Of a DNA stretch of 64,000 nucleotides, positions 57,675 through 64,000 are shown piece by piece. The notes beneath the pieces were generated by a model, which searched no databases, was not told the origin of the DNA, and worked only from the letters and a program-made list of their open reading frames with translations. Position 1 is the stretch's first letter. Every line of letters begins with the position of its first letter. The position numbers were made by a program, and so were the translations under genes. This DNA is from Orlajensenia stereocauli. Its GTDB lineage: Bacteria > Actinomycetota > Actinomycetes > Actinomycetales > Microbacteriaceae. Location of the stretch: the NCBI RefSeq assembly GCF_039548895.1, contig NZ_JBCLVG010000002.1; one strand, written 5' to 3'.

Positions 57675-58364
57675 ATGGCACAGAAGTCAAAGGCCTACCG
57701 CGCCGCGGCCGAGAAGATCGAAGACGGCAAGTTCTACACCCCCACCGAGGCAGTGACGCTCGCTCGCGAGACCGGCTCCGCCAAGTTCAACTCGACCGTC
57801 GAGGTCGCGCTGAAGCTCGGTGTCGACCCGCGCAAGGCGGACCAGATGGTGCGCGGCACCGTCATCCTCCCGCACGGAACCGGCAAGACCGCCCGCGTCA
57901 TCGTGTTCGCGACCGGCCCCGCCGCTGAGGCTGCCATCGCGGCAGGCGCTGATGAGGTCGGCGGCGCCGAGCTCATCCAGAAGGTCGCCGACGGCTACAC
58001 CTCCTTCGACTCGGCGGTCTCGACCCCTGAGCTCATGGGCCAGGTCGGCCGTCTCGGAAAGGTGCTCGGCCCCCGCGGCCTCATGCCCAACCCGAAGACC
58101 GGAACCGTCACGCCCGACGTGGCCAAGGCCGTCTCCGACATCAAGGGCGGAAAGATCGAGTTCCGCGTCGACAAGCACGCCAATGTGCACTTCGTCGTGG
58201 GCAAGGCCGGCTTCACCGCCGAGCAGCTCGACGAGAACATCAAGACCGCTCTCGAGGAGATCGTCCGCCTCAAGCCGTCGAGCGCCAAGGGCCGCTACAT
58301 CCAGAAGGGCGCCGTGTCGACCACCTTCGGCCCCGGCATCCCGCTGGACATCAACGCTCTGTAA
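57675..58364 (+). CDS. rplA: 50S ribosomal protein L1
   Basis: The 229-residue protein matches L1: KSKAYRAAAEKIEDGKFYTPTEAVTLARE at the N-terminus, the domain II stretch LGKVLGPRGLMPNPKTGTVT and the C-terminal GRYIQKGAVSTTFGPGIPLD. It forms the L1 stalk of the ribosome and, in many bacteria, represses its own operon by binding the leader. AAGGAG precedes the ATG. A strong terminator follows. Confidence 0.97.
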   Translation: MAQKSKAYRAAAEKIEDGKFYTPTEAVTLARETGSAKFNSTVEVALKLGVDPRKADQMVRGTVILPHGTGKTARVIVFATGPAAEAAIAAGADEVGGAELIQKVADGYTSFDSAVSTPELMGQVGRLGKVLGPRGLMPNPKTGTVTPDVAKAVSDIKGGKIEFRVDKHANVHFVVGKAGFTAEQLDENIKTALEEIVRLKPSSAKGRYIQKGAVSTTFGPGIPLDINAL

Positions 58365-58383
58365 GCATCAGCTCGCAGCATAT

Positions 58384-58415
58384 GGAAGGGCCCGCCGGTA
58401 TCGGCGGGCCCTTCC
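58384..58415 (+). terminator. Terminator of the rplKA operon
   Basis: A perfect 14-bp GC-rich stem (58384-58397 with 58402-58415) closes a four-base GTAT loop. A weak T-containing tail (TGCGTT) follows. It is the clearest intrinsic terminator in the window. Confidence 0.8.
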
Positions 58416-58446
58416 TGCGTTCCGGGGCAGGTGGCAGGATGGCGGG

Positions 58447-58815
58447 ATGGGTGCTCTCGACGACTACCTGGCGACTCTCGATGGGGCGGATCGCGACGTG
58501 CTGAGCGGCATCCGGGATCGAGCCATCGAGATCGTTCCGGATGCCGAACAGGGGATGAGCTACGGCATGGCGGCGCTCCGTTACCGGGGCAGGCCGCTCA
58601 TCAGCGTGCGTGCGACGGCGAAGCACCTGTCTGTCTTCCCGTTCAGCCCCGAGGCCGTCGAGGCTGTGGCGGGCGCCCTCGCCGGCTACTCGTTGTCGAA
58701 GGGCACGATCCGGTTCAGCGCCGCGAAGCCGCTGCCCGACGACGTGGTGACACGACTCGTCATCGCGCGCCGCGACGAGATCGACGAGGCGCTCGGCGAC
58801 GCGCCGGCCCGCTGA
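58447..58815 (+). CDS. DUF1801 domain protein, second copy
   Basis: The 122-residue protein has the DUF1801 pattern: LDDYLATLDGADRDVLSGIRDRAIEIVPDAEQGMSYGMAALRYRGRPLISV, then HLSVFPFSPEAVEAV and SKGTIRFSAAKPLPDDVVTRLVIARRDEI. It is shorter and diverged from the copy near the left end. CAGGAT lies six bases before the ATG, a near-match to the leaderless -10 pattern, and no Shine-Dalgarno is present. The function is unknown. Confidence 0.8.
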   Translation: MGALDDYLATLDGADRDVLSGIRDRAIEIVPDAEQGMSYGMAALRYRGRPLISVRATAKHLSVFPFSPEAVEAVAGALAGYSLSKGTIRFSAAKPLPDDVVTRLVIARRDEIDEALGDAPAR

Positions 58816-58939
58816 CCGTTCCCGCCTGCCGCGCCGACCGACTCATCGAGGGCCTCCTGTCAATCCCTAGAGGCGATTCGCCTCCGTTGCGTACCGTCGA
58901 CGATGAGAGACGGCATCCGTCTCACGAGAGGAGGACGCC

Positions 58940-59131
58940 ATGAGCGACCCCACGACAGCCGACGACCCCGACGTGCTCGAGCAGCCCGACGCGACGGTGC
59001 AGACCGACGCCAGTGACAAGGAGCCCGTCGAGGCCGACTGGCGCCAGACGGAGCCCGACGACACACTGGGGCTGTCCGCGAAGGACGGCGACCCGATGGA
59101 TGACTCGACTCCGGTCGACAACCTCGAGTGA
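58940..59131 (+). CDS. Small acidic protein
   Basis: The 63-residue product is rich in Asp, Glu, Pro and Thr (ADWRQTEPDDTLGLSAKDGDPMDD) with no hydrophobic segment, and is probably disordered. The start has AGGAGG at good spacing, which makes it a convincing gene despite its size. No family is recognised. It is followed by a strong hairpin terminator. Confidence 0.65.
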   Translation: MSDPTTADDPDVLEQPDATVQTDASDKEPVEADWRQTEPDDTLGLSAKDGDPMDDSTPVDNLE

Positions 59132-59198
59132 AGACCTCCGGGTAGTCCGCCTTCCCGTCGGACCACCCGGTTGCTGGAGCGCCCGCGCGACTCCAGCA

Positions 59199-59232
59199 TG
59201 ATGCCCCCGACAGTTCAGGGTCGGGGGCATCA
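59199..59232. terminator. Hairpin terminator between convergent genes
   Basis: GATGCCCCCGAC and GTCGGGGGCATC form a perfect stem (13 bp including the flanking T-A pair) with an eight-base loop. It lies after the small acidic protein gene and before the APC permease 3' end. Confidence 0.75.
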
Positions 59233-59245
59233 CCTCTGCCGGATC

Positions 59246-59316
59246 CGCTCGCTGGACTCGAGCACGACCGAAGCGAACCCGAAACGCTTCGGCCGCCGCC
59301 GATGTTCAGCGAGCGG
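59246..59316. repeat. Degenerate REP-like pair
   Basis: CGCTCGCTGGACTCGAGC and the later ACGCTTCGGCCGCCGCCGATGTTCAGCGAGCG look like eroded outer parts of the type A/B elements in inverted arrangement. Confidence 0.5.
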
Positions 59317-59322
59317 GACGGT

Positions 59323-60828
59323 TCAGCGGACGGCGGAGGTGTGCGTCCGCAGCCTCTCCGCCACCTCCAGTGCATCGCCGGCCGGGGCCGTCGACTTGCG
59401 TTCGGGGCGGGCGATGAAGAGGTAGAGCAGGCCCGTCACGAGCACGACGCCGAGGCCGATGATGACGACGTAGTCGGTGAAGAAGTCTCCCGACGTGCCC
59501 GGCGTAGCGAGAAGCACCATGGCGAAGATGCCGTAGGCGAGGGCCACGATGTTCACCACGAAGCCGAGGGCGCCGAGCGAGAACGGTCCGGCAGGCTTCC
59601 AACCCTTGAAGCGCTGGCGGAGAGCCGCGAGCACGACCATCTGGAACGCGACGTAGATGCCGAGCACGGCGAACGAGGTGACGGGTACCAGCAGGTCGGC
59701 GTTGATCCAGACCAGGACCGCGATGAGGGCCGGGATGGTGCAGGCCACGATCAGCGCGTTGGTGGGCACCTTGGCTCCGGCCGAGACCCTCGAGAGCCAG
59801 ACGTGCCCCGGGATCATGCCGTCGCGGGCGAAGGAGAACAGCAGCCGGCTGGCGGCCGCCTGCAGGCTGAGCACGCACGACAGGAACGCCGTGATGGCGA
59901 TCACGAGGAAGATCTTCGCGCCCACGACGCCGAGTGATGCCTCGAGAATGCCGGGGATGGGATCAGCGTCCTCTCCGGACACGATCGAGGCCAGGTCCGG
60001 GGCGGCCAGGACGTAGCCGCCGAAGGCGAACAGCGCCGAGACGCCACCGACGATGATGGTCATGATCATGGCCACAGGGATGCGCTTGGCCGGGTTCTCG
60101 ACCTCCTCGGCCACGTCGCCGCATGCTTCGAACCCGTAGAACAGGAACAGGCCGGCGAGGGCCGCGCCGAGGAATGCCGGTCCGTAGCTGCCGTCGCCCT
60201 CCACGCCCATGGTGTCGAAGAAGACGCCGAACTCCTGATGGCGCTGGAAGATGAGCAGGTACAGCCCAACGCCGATCACGCCCACGAGTTCGGCGGCGAG
60301 GCCGATGCGGGCGACGCGGGCAAGCGACTTCGTGCCGGTGAAGTTGATGAGGAGCGCCACGACGAGGAATGCGAGGGTGATGAGCAGTGTCGAGGTGGAG
60401 TTCGCCTCGATCCCGAACAGGCTCGCGGCGAAGCCCGATCCGAACTCGGCCACAGCGGTGATCGTCACGATCATGGCCCAGATGTAGACCCACGCCGCCA
60501 TCCAGGCGTAGCGGCGGCCCCAGAGCCGACGCGTCCACGGATAGATGCCGCCGTGGATCGGGTACTGCGACACGACCTCGCCGAACACGAGCGACACGAG
60601 TAGCTGGCCGGCGCCGACGATGATGATCCACCAGATCGAGGGCGGCCCGCCGACGCTGAGAGCCAGCGCGAACAGCGAGTAGACGCCCACGAGCGGCGAC
60701 AGATAGGTGAAGCCGAGGGCGAAGTTCGCCCAGAGTGACATCGACCGGTTGAAGGAGTCCTCGTAGCCGAGCACGCTCAGGTGCTCCTGATCGGTGATCG
60801 CCTCGCGCGGTTGCGGTTCTACTGACAT
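59323..60828 (-). CDS. APC-family amino acid permease (GABA/BAT-type)
   Basis: The 501-residue transporter has 12 helices. SLGYEDSFNRSMSLWANFALGFTYLSPLVGVYSLFALAL at the N-terminus, YPIHGGIYPWTRRLWGRRYAW, and GFEACGDVAEEVENPAKRIPVAM in helix 6-7 match the amino acid/choline/GABA permease branch of the APC superfamily. ATG at 60828 has AAAGG upstream. It is divergent from an amino-acid ABC importer across 242 bases that hold an inverted repeat and a structured leader. Confidence 0.85.
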   Translation of the reverse strand: MSVEPQPREAITDQEHLSVLGYEDSFNRSMSLWANFALGFTYLSPLVGVYSLFALALSVGGPPSIWWIIIVGAGQLLVSLVFGEVVSQYPIHGGIYPWTRRLWGRRYAWMAAWVYIWAMIVTITAVAEFGSGFAASLFGIEANSTSTLLITLAFLVVALLINFTGTKSLARVARIGLAAELVGVIGVGLYLLIFQRHQEFGVFFDTMGVEGDGSYGPAFLGAALAGLFLFYGFEACGDVAEEVENPAKRIPVAMIMTIIVGGVSALFAFGGYVLAAPDLASIVSGEDADPIPGILEASLGVVGAKIFLVIAITAFLSCVLSLQAAASRLLFSFARDGMIPGHVWLSRVSAGAKVPTNALIVACTIPALIAVLVWINADLLVPVTSFAVLGIYVAFQMVVLAALRQRFKGWKPAGPFSLGALGFVVNIVALAYGIFAMVLLATPGTSGDFFTDYVVIIGLGVVLVTGLLYLFIARPERKSTAPAGDALEVAERLRTHTSAVR

Positions 60829-60913
60829 CGTGACCTTTCGGTGAAAGCCGAGAGGAGCTGCGGATGCCGCCGGCATCCGTCACCACCTCACTGTGTGTGC
60901 CGCAACGATAGCG

Positions 60914-60949
60914 AATCATCCGGTCGCAAAGCTATAGCGCCGGATGATT
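60914..60949. promoter_or_regulatory. Inverted repeat in the divergent control region
   Basis: AATCATCCGG and CCGGATGATT are perfect 10-bp arms separated by 16 bases that contain the palindrome GCTATAGC, a possible -10 on either strand. The layout suits a regulator of both divergent transporters. A second stem (61004-61011 with 61038-61045) lies in the ABC leader. Confidence 0.55.
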
Positions 60950-61070
60950 GATTTCCGCAATCCGGAGACACGAGATTCGCGTTGAAGGGAATGCCTGTGC
61001 TGGGCTGGAGGTTTCCTTCGGGGGCGTGGAACTCGCGCCTCCAGCTCCACAGATCGGAAACACTCCCCAC

Positions 61071-61874
61071 ATGCGTCGCTCACCTCTCGCCGTCCTCGCC
61101 GCAGCAGCGGCCGTCGCCATCGCCCTCACCGGATGCGCGAACGGCGGATCGTCCAGCGGCTCCGACGGCGGCGACGACTACGGCCTCGTCACCGCGGGCA
61201 CGCTCACTGTGGCAACGGAGGGCACGTACCGCCCGTTCAGCTTCCACGAGAACGGCGCCGGCGACCTGACCGGCTACGACGTCGACATCATCAACGCCGT
61301 CGCGAAGAAGCTCGACCTCAAGGTCGAGTTCCAGGAGACCCAGTGGGACGCCATCTTCGCCGGGCTCGACTCCGGGCGCACCGACCTGATCGCGAACCAG
61401 GTGTCGATCAACCCGGAGCGCGAGGAGAAGTACCTCTTCAGCACGCCGTACACCACCTCGCCCGGCGTGCTCGTGGTCAAGGACACCACCAAGGACATCA
61501 CGGACTTCGCCGATCTCGAGGGCAGGAAGTCGGCCCAGTCGCTCACCAGCAACTGGTACGCCCTCGCCGAGGAGAACGGTGCAGACGTCGAGGCCGTCGA
61601 GGGCTGGGCGCAGGCCGTGGCACTGCTCGAGCAGGGCCGAGTCGACGCGACCATCAACGACAAGCTGACCTACCTCGACTACGTGAACACCCAGGGTGAC
61701 AGCGGCATCCGCGTGGCTGCCGAGACGGATGACCCGTCGCTGAGCGCCTTCGCGTTCGCGAAGGACAAGACGAAGCTCGTCGCGGCCATCGACGGCGCAC
61801 TCGAAGACCTCACGGCCGACGGCACCATCGCGTCGATCGGCGAGAAGTACTTCGGCGCGGACGTCTCGAAGTAG
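61071..61874 (+). CDS. Polar amino acid ABC transporter substrate-binding lipoprotein
   Basis: The 267-residue lipoprotein has a signal peptide with lipobox ALTGC (C22). The family 3 solute-binding fold follows: GTLTVATEGTYRPFSFHENGAGDLTGYDVDIINAVAKKLDLKVEF, LDSGRTDLIANQVSINPEREEKYLFSTPY and DLEGRKSAQSLTSNW. It binds a polar amino acid such as cystine, glutamine or arginine. The ATG lacks a good ribosome site, but upstream codons would disrupt the signal peptide. The permease and ATPase follow. Confidence 0.9.
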   Translation: MRRSPLAVLAAAAAVAIALTGCANGGSSSGSDGGDDYGLVTAGTLTVATEGTYRPFSFHENGAGDLTGYDVDIINAVAKKLDLKVEFQETQWDAIFAGLDSGRTDLIANQVSINPEREEKYLFSTPYTTSPGVLVVKDTTKDITDFADLEGRKSAQSLTSNWYALAEENGADVEAVEGWAQAVALLEQGRVDATINDKLTYLDYVNTQGDSGIRVAAETDDPSLSAFAFAKDKTKLVAAIDGALEDLTADGTIASIGEKYFGADVSK

Positions 61875-61897
61875 CCCGTGCCGGCTGCCCCACCCTG

Positions 61898-61903
61898 TAG
61901 CCT
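61898..61903 (+). promoter_or_regulatory. Leaderless promoter -10 box (amino acid permease)
   Basis: TAGCCT ends six bases before the permease ATG, within the 35-base gap after the binding-protein gene. The permease and ATPase may thus be transcribed separately. Confidence 0.6.
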
Positions 61904-61909
61904 GCGCTG

Positions 61910-62575
61910 ATGGACGATCGGTTGCAGCTGCTCCTCGACTCGTTCTGGCCGATCGTCTGGGGCGGCATCACGGGCACCATCCCGTTGGCGCTGATCTCGT
62001 TCGGCATCGGGATCGTGATGGCGCTCGTCGTGGCGCTGATGAGGCTCTCGAAGAACCGCGTGCTCTCGGGCATCGCCCGCGCCTACGTCTCGATCATCCG
62101 AGGCACCCCGCTGCTGGTGCAGCTGTTCGTGATCTTCTACGGTCTGCCGACGATCGGCTGGGTCATCGACCCCTGGCCCAGCGCCGTCATCGCGTTCTCG
62201 CTCAATGTGGGCGGCTACGCGGCCGAGGTCATCCGTGCCGCCATCCTCAGCGTCCCCAAGGGGCAGTGGGAGGCCGGCTACACGATCGGCATGTCGAGCA
62301 CGCAGACTCTGCGCCGGATCATCCTGCCCCAGGCTGCGCGTGTAGCCGTGCCGCCGCTGTCGAACACCTTCATCTCACTGGTGAAGGACACGTCGCTCGC
62401 CTCGGTCATCCTCGTCACCGAGCTGTTCCGCGTCGCCCAGAACATCGCGGCGTTCAGCAGCGAGTTCCTGCTCGTCTACATGGAGGCAGGTCTCGTGTAC
62501 TGGCTCATCTGCCTGGTGCTCTCGAGCGGCCAGGGCAGGCTCGAGAAGAGATTGGACCGCTATGTCGCCCACTGA
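61910..62575 (+). CDS. Polar amino acid ABC transporter permease
   Basis: The 221-residue His/Glu/Gln/Arg-type permease has four to five helices, with LLVQLFVIFYGLPTIGWVIDPWPSAVIAFSLNVGGYAAEVIRAAILSVPKGQWEAGYTIGMSSTQTLRRIILPQAARVAVPPL as the conserved core and EAA loop. It would homodimerise. It overlaps the ATPase gene by 14 bases. Confidence 0.92.
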   Translation: MDDRLQLLLDSFWPIVWGGITGTIPLALISFGIGIVMALVVALMRLSKNRVLSGIARAYVSIIRGTPLLVQLFVIFYGLPTIGWVIDPWPSAVIAFSLNVGGYAAEVIRAAILSVPKGQWEAGYTIGMSSTQTLRRIILPQAARVAVPPLSNTFISLVKDTSLASVILVTELFRVAQNIAAFSSEFLLVYMEAGLVYWLICLVLSSGQGRLEKRLDRYVAH

Positions 62576-63332
62576 CGATCCGCTGCTCGCGGTCTCGGCG
62601 CTGCGCAAGAGCTTCGGGGACAACGAGGTCCTCCGCTCCATAGACCTCGAGGTGCGCCGCGGCGAGGTCGTCGTGCTGATCGGCCCGAGTGGATCGGGCA
62701 AGACCACGGTGCTGCGGTCGTTGAACGGCCTGGAGACCCCGGATGCCGGGGTCGTGGCCTTCGCGCATGGGCCGTCCATCGACTTCGCCCAGCCGGTGTC
62801 GAAGGCCGAGCGCGACGCGCTGCGCAATCGCTCGGCGATGGTGTTCCAGCAGCACAACCTGTTCCCGCACCGCACAGTGCTCGAGAACGTCATCGAGGGC
62901 CCTGTGCAGGTGCAGGGGGTACGACGAGCGGATGCCGTCGGCCAGGCCGAGGCGCTGTTGGAGCGCGTCGGCCTCGCCGAGAAGCGCGACGCCTACCCGC
63001 ATGAGCTGTCAGGCGGTCAGCAGCAGCGCGTCGGCATAGTGCGGGCGCTGGCGCTGAAGCCCGACCTGCTGCTCTTCGACGAGCCGACCAGCTCGCTCGA
63101 TCCTGAGCTCGTCGGCGACGTGCTGGGAGTGATGAAGGGACTGGCCGACGAGGGCTGGACCATGGTCGTCGTCACCCACGAGCTGAGCTTCGCGCGTCAG
63201 GTGGCCGACGAAGTGCTGTTCATGGACGGCGGCGTGATCGTGGAGCGAGGTGCGCCGGCGCAGCTGTTCACAGCGCCGACGCACGAGCGCACGCGGAAGT
63301 TCCTCGACCGCATCCTGCGCCCCCTGGACTGA
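62562..63332 (+). CDS. Polar amino acid ABC transporter ATP-binding protein
   Basis: The 256-residue ATPase has Walker A GPSGSGKTT, the Q-loop MVFQQHNLFPHRTVLENV, the signature LSGGQQQRVGIVRALA, Walker B LLFDEPTSSLDPE and switch histidine VVTHEL. A short insertion after Walker A (about residues 60-85) distinguishes it from GlnQ and recalls cystine-type TcyC/TcyN ATPases. It energises uptake by the two preceding gene products. Confidence 0.92.
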   Translation: MSPTDDPLLAVSALRKSFGDNEVLRSIDLEVRRGEVVVLIGPSGSGKTTVLRSLNGLETPDAGVVAFAHGPSIDFAQPVSKAERDALRNRSAMVFQQHNLFPHRTVLENVIEGPVQVQGVRRADAVGQAEALLERVGLAEKRDAYPHELSGGQQQRVGIVRALALKPDLLLFDEPTSSLDPELVGDVLGVMKGLADEGWTMVVVTHELSFARQVADEVLFMDGGVIVERGAPAQLFTAPTHERTRKFLDRILRPLD

Positions 63333-63355
63333 TCTCCGCTCGCTGACCTGAGACT

Positions 63356-63442
63356 CGCTCGCTGAGGCCCGGACGAAGTCCGCGGTCGAAGTGCCTCTGT
63401 GATGCGCTTCGGGCGGTCGCTTCGCTCGGCCCTCAGCGAGCG
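63356..63442. repeat. REP-like inverted pair (types A and B)
   Basis: A type A copy (63356-63394, core GGCCCGGACGAAGTCCGCGG) and an inverted type B copy (63404-63442) lie between convergent genes. The CGCTCGCTGAGG and CCTCAGCGAGCG ends are exactly complementary, so the pair could fold as one long hairpin. Confidence 0.85.
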
Positions 63443-63460
63443 GCGGGGGAGAGAGTCCGC

Positions 63461-64000
63461 TCAGCCGACGCGGATGAGCTTCTTGTTCACGAACTCGTCG
63501 GCTCCCAGACGGCCCATCTCACGGCCGGTGCCCGAACGCTTGACACCGCCGAACGGCAGCTCCACGCCGTCGGCGAGCACGAGGTTGACGAAGACCATGC
63601 CGGCCTCGATGCGATCGGCGACCCGCGTCGCCTGGTCGGCATCCGTCGTGTAGACGTAGGAGCCCAGGCCGAACGGGGTGTCGTTGGCCAACGTCACGGC
63701 GGCGTCCTCGGACTCCACGCGGTAGACGGATGCCACGGGGCCGAAGAACTCCTCGTGGTAGGCGTCGGCCTCTGGGGTGATGTCGGTGAGCACGACCGGC
63801 GCGAAGTAGTTGCCGTTGCGCTCGCCCGTGGCGTGCACGGTCACGCCCTGGGCTGCGGCGCGGTCGAGCTGGTCCTGCAGGCGGTCGGCAGCGGCCGAGG
63901 ACGAGAGCGGACCGAGCTTGCTCTCCTCCGAGGTCGGGTCGCTCGGCTGGGTGGCTGCGAAGCTCGCCGTGAGCTTGGCCACGAAGTCCTCGTAGAGGTC
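63461..64000 (-). CDS. Aldehyde dehydrogenase, C-terminal part (runs off the window)
   Basis: The last 179 residues of an NAD(P)-dependent aldehyde dehydrogenase are visible. The frame is open to the window edge. Features are SKLGPLSSSAAADRLQDQLDRA, EEFFGPVASVYRVESEDAAVTLANDTPFGLGSYVYTTD, and PFGGVKRSGTGREMGRLGADEFVNKKLI. The catalytic cysteine lies outside the window. The C-terminus is of the succinate-semialdehyde dehydrogenase (GabD-like) branch. It is convergent with the amino acid transporter genes across a REP-like pair. Confidence 0.88.
   Translation of the reverse strand, partial: DLYEDFVAKLTASFAATQPSDPTSEESKLGPLSSSAAADRLQDQLDRAAAQGVTVHATGERNGNYFAPVVLTDITPEADAYHEEFFGPVASVYRVESEDAAVTLANDTPFGLGSYVYTTDADQATRVADRIEAGMVFVNLVLADGVELPFGGVKRSGTGREMGRLGADEFVNKKLIRVG

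Noticed and set aside
7512..63442. REP-like elements as insertion sequences or attachment sites
   Set aside because: They are about 39 bp, have no transposase or target duplication in the window, and lie at many gene ends. Small repeats are the better reading.

Overview
The window comes from a high-GC actinobacterium, most likely a member of the Microbacteriaceae. Coding DNA is about 70% GC. There is an actinobacterial HadA/HadB-like dehydratase pair next to murB and an ECF sigma factor encoded with two DGPF (YCII) proteins. Many genes appear to be transcribed leaderless from a TANNNT -10 box that ends 6 to 8 bases before the start codon. All genes look chromosomal. I see no integrase, transposase, CRISPR array, plasmid or phage gene, and no gene-free stretch longer than about 250 bp.

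Layout. 1-1.8 kb: 5' end of yidC, two small membrane proteins and a DUF1801 protein, all on the minus strand. 1.9-7.5 kb: a sugar locus, with a LacI repressor and PfkB kinase on minus, divergent from a CUT2 (FrcBCA-like) transporter and an ABM-domain protein. 7.5-10.7 kb: an orphan encapsulated-ferritin homologue, a membrane molybdopterin oxidoreductase, a cupin and an FBP zinc-finger protein. 10.8-19.4 kb: a galactoside regulon with LacI, GH42 beta-galactosidase, CUT1 permeases and binding protein (no ATPase gene), and GH36 alpha-galactosidase. 19.6-23.8 kb: DUF998, SGNH hydrolase, HadA/HadB-like dehydratases and MurB. 23.8-32.3 kb: a putrescine/GABA catabolic block (PucR regulator, gabT, gabD, putrescine oxidase, UspA, permease). 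32.4-36.7 kb: LacI, amino-acid permease and amidohydrolase around an AT-rich operator region. 36.9-41.3 kb: a PspC protein divergent from a PspC-type sensor kinase and its regulator. 41.8-45.5 kb: a four-gene ABC-exporter and two-component operon. 45.7-47.7 kb: ECF sigma plus two DGPF proteins. 47.8-52.3 kb: lysE/lysG, a TetR-DUF4386 pair and aspC. 52.3-55.3 kb: a type VII-secreted polymorphic toxin locus with immunity genes. 55.4-58.4 kb: trnW-secE-nusG-rplK-rplA. 58.4-64 kb: small proteins, an APC permease, a polar amino acid ABC importer and the 3' part of an aldehyde dehydrogenase.

How the parts work together. The two glycan loci each have a repressor gene with palindromic operators that cover the transporter promoter. 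Putrescine oxidase, GabT and GabD outline a route from putrescine through GABA to succinate. The toxin region is the most variable part of the window. It has an EspC-like partner protein, a toxin with a proline-rich hinge and a low-GC C-terminal domain, its overlapping immunity gene, a second unrelated small gene, and a decayed C-terminal copy of the immunity gene.

Two kinds of repeated DNA run through the window. REP-like elements of about 39 bp sit at the 3' ends of genes, often as inverted pairs. The word GCATCCGT/ACGGATGC is strikingly frequent on both strands. Most long open frames antisense to real genes are artefacts of the base composition and are not listed.
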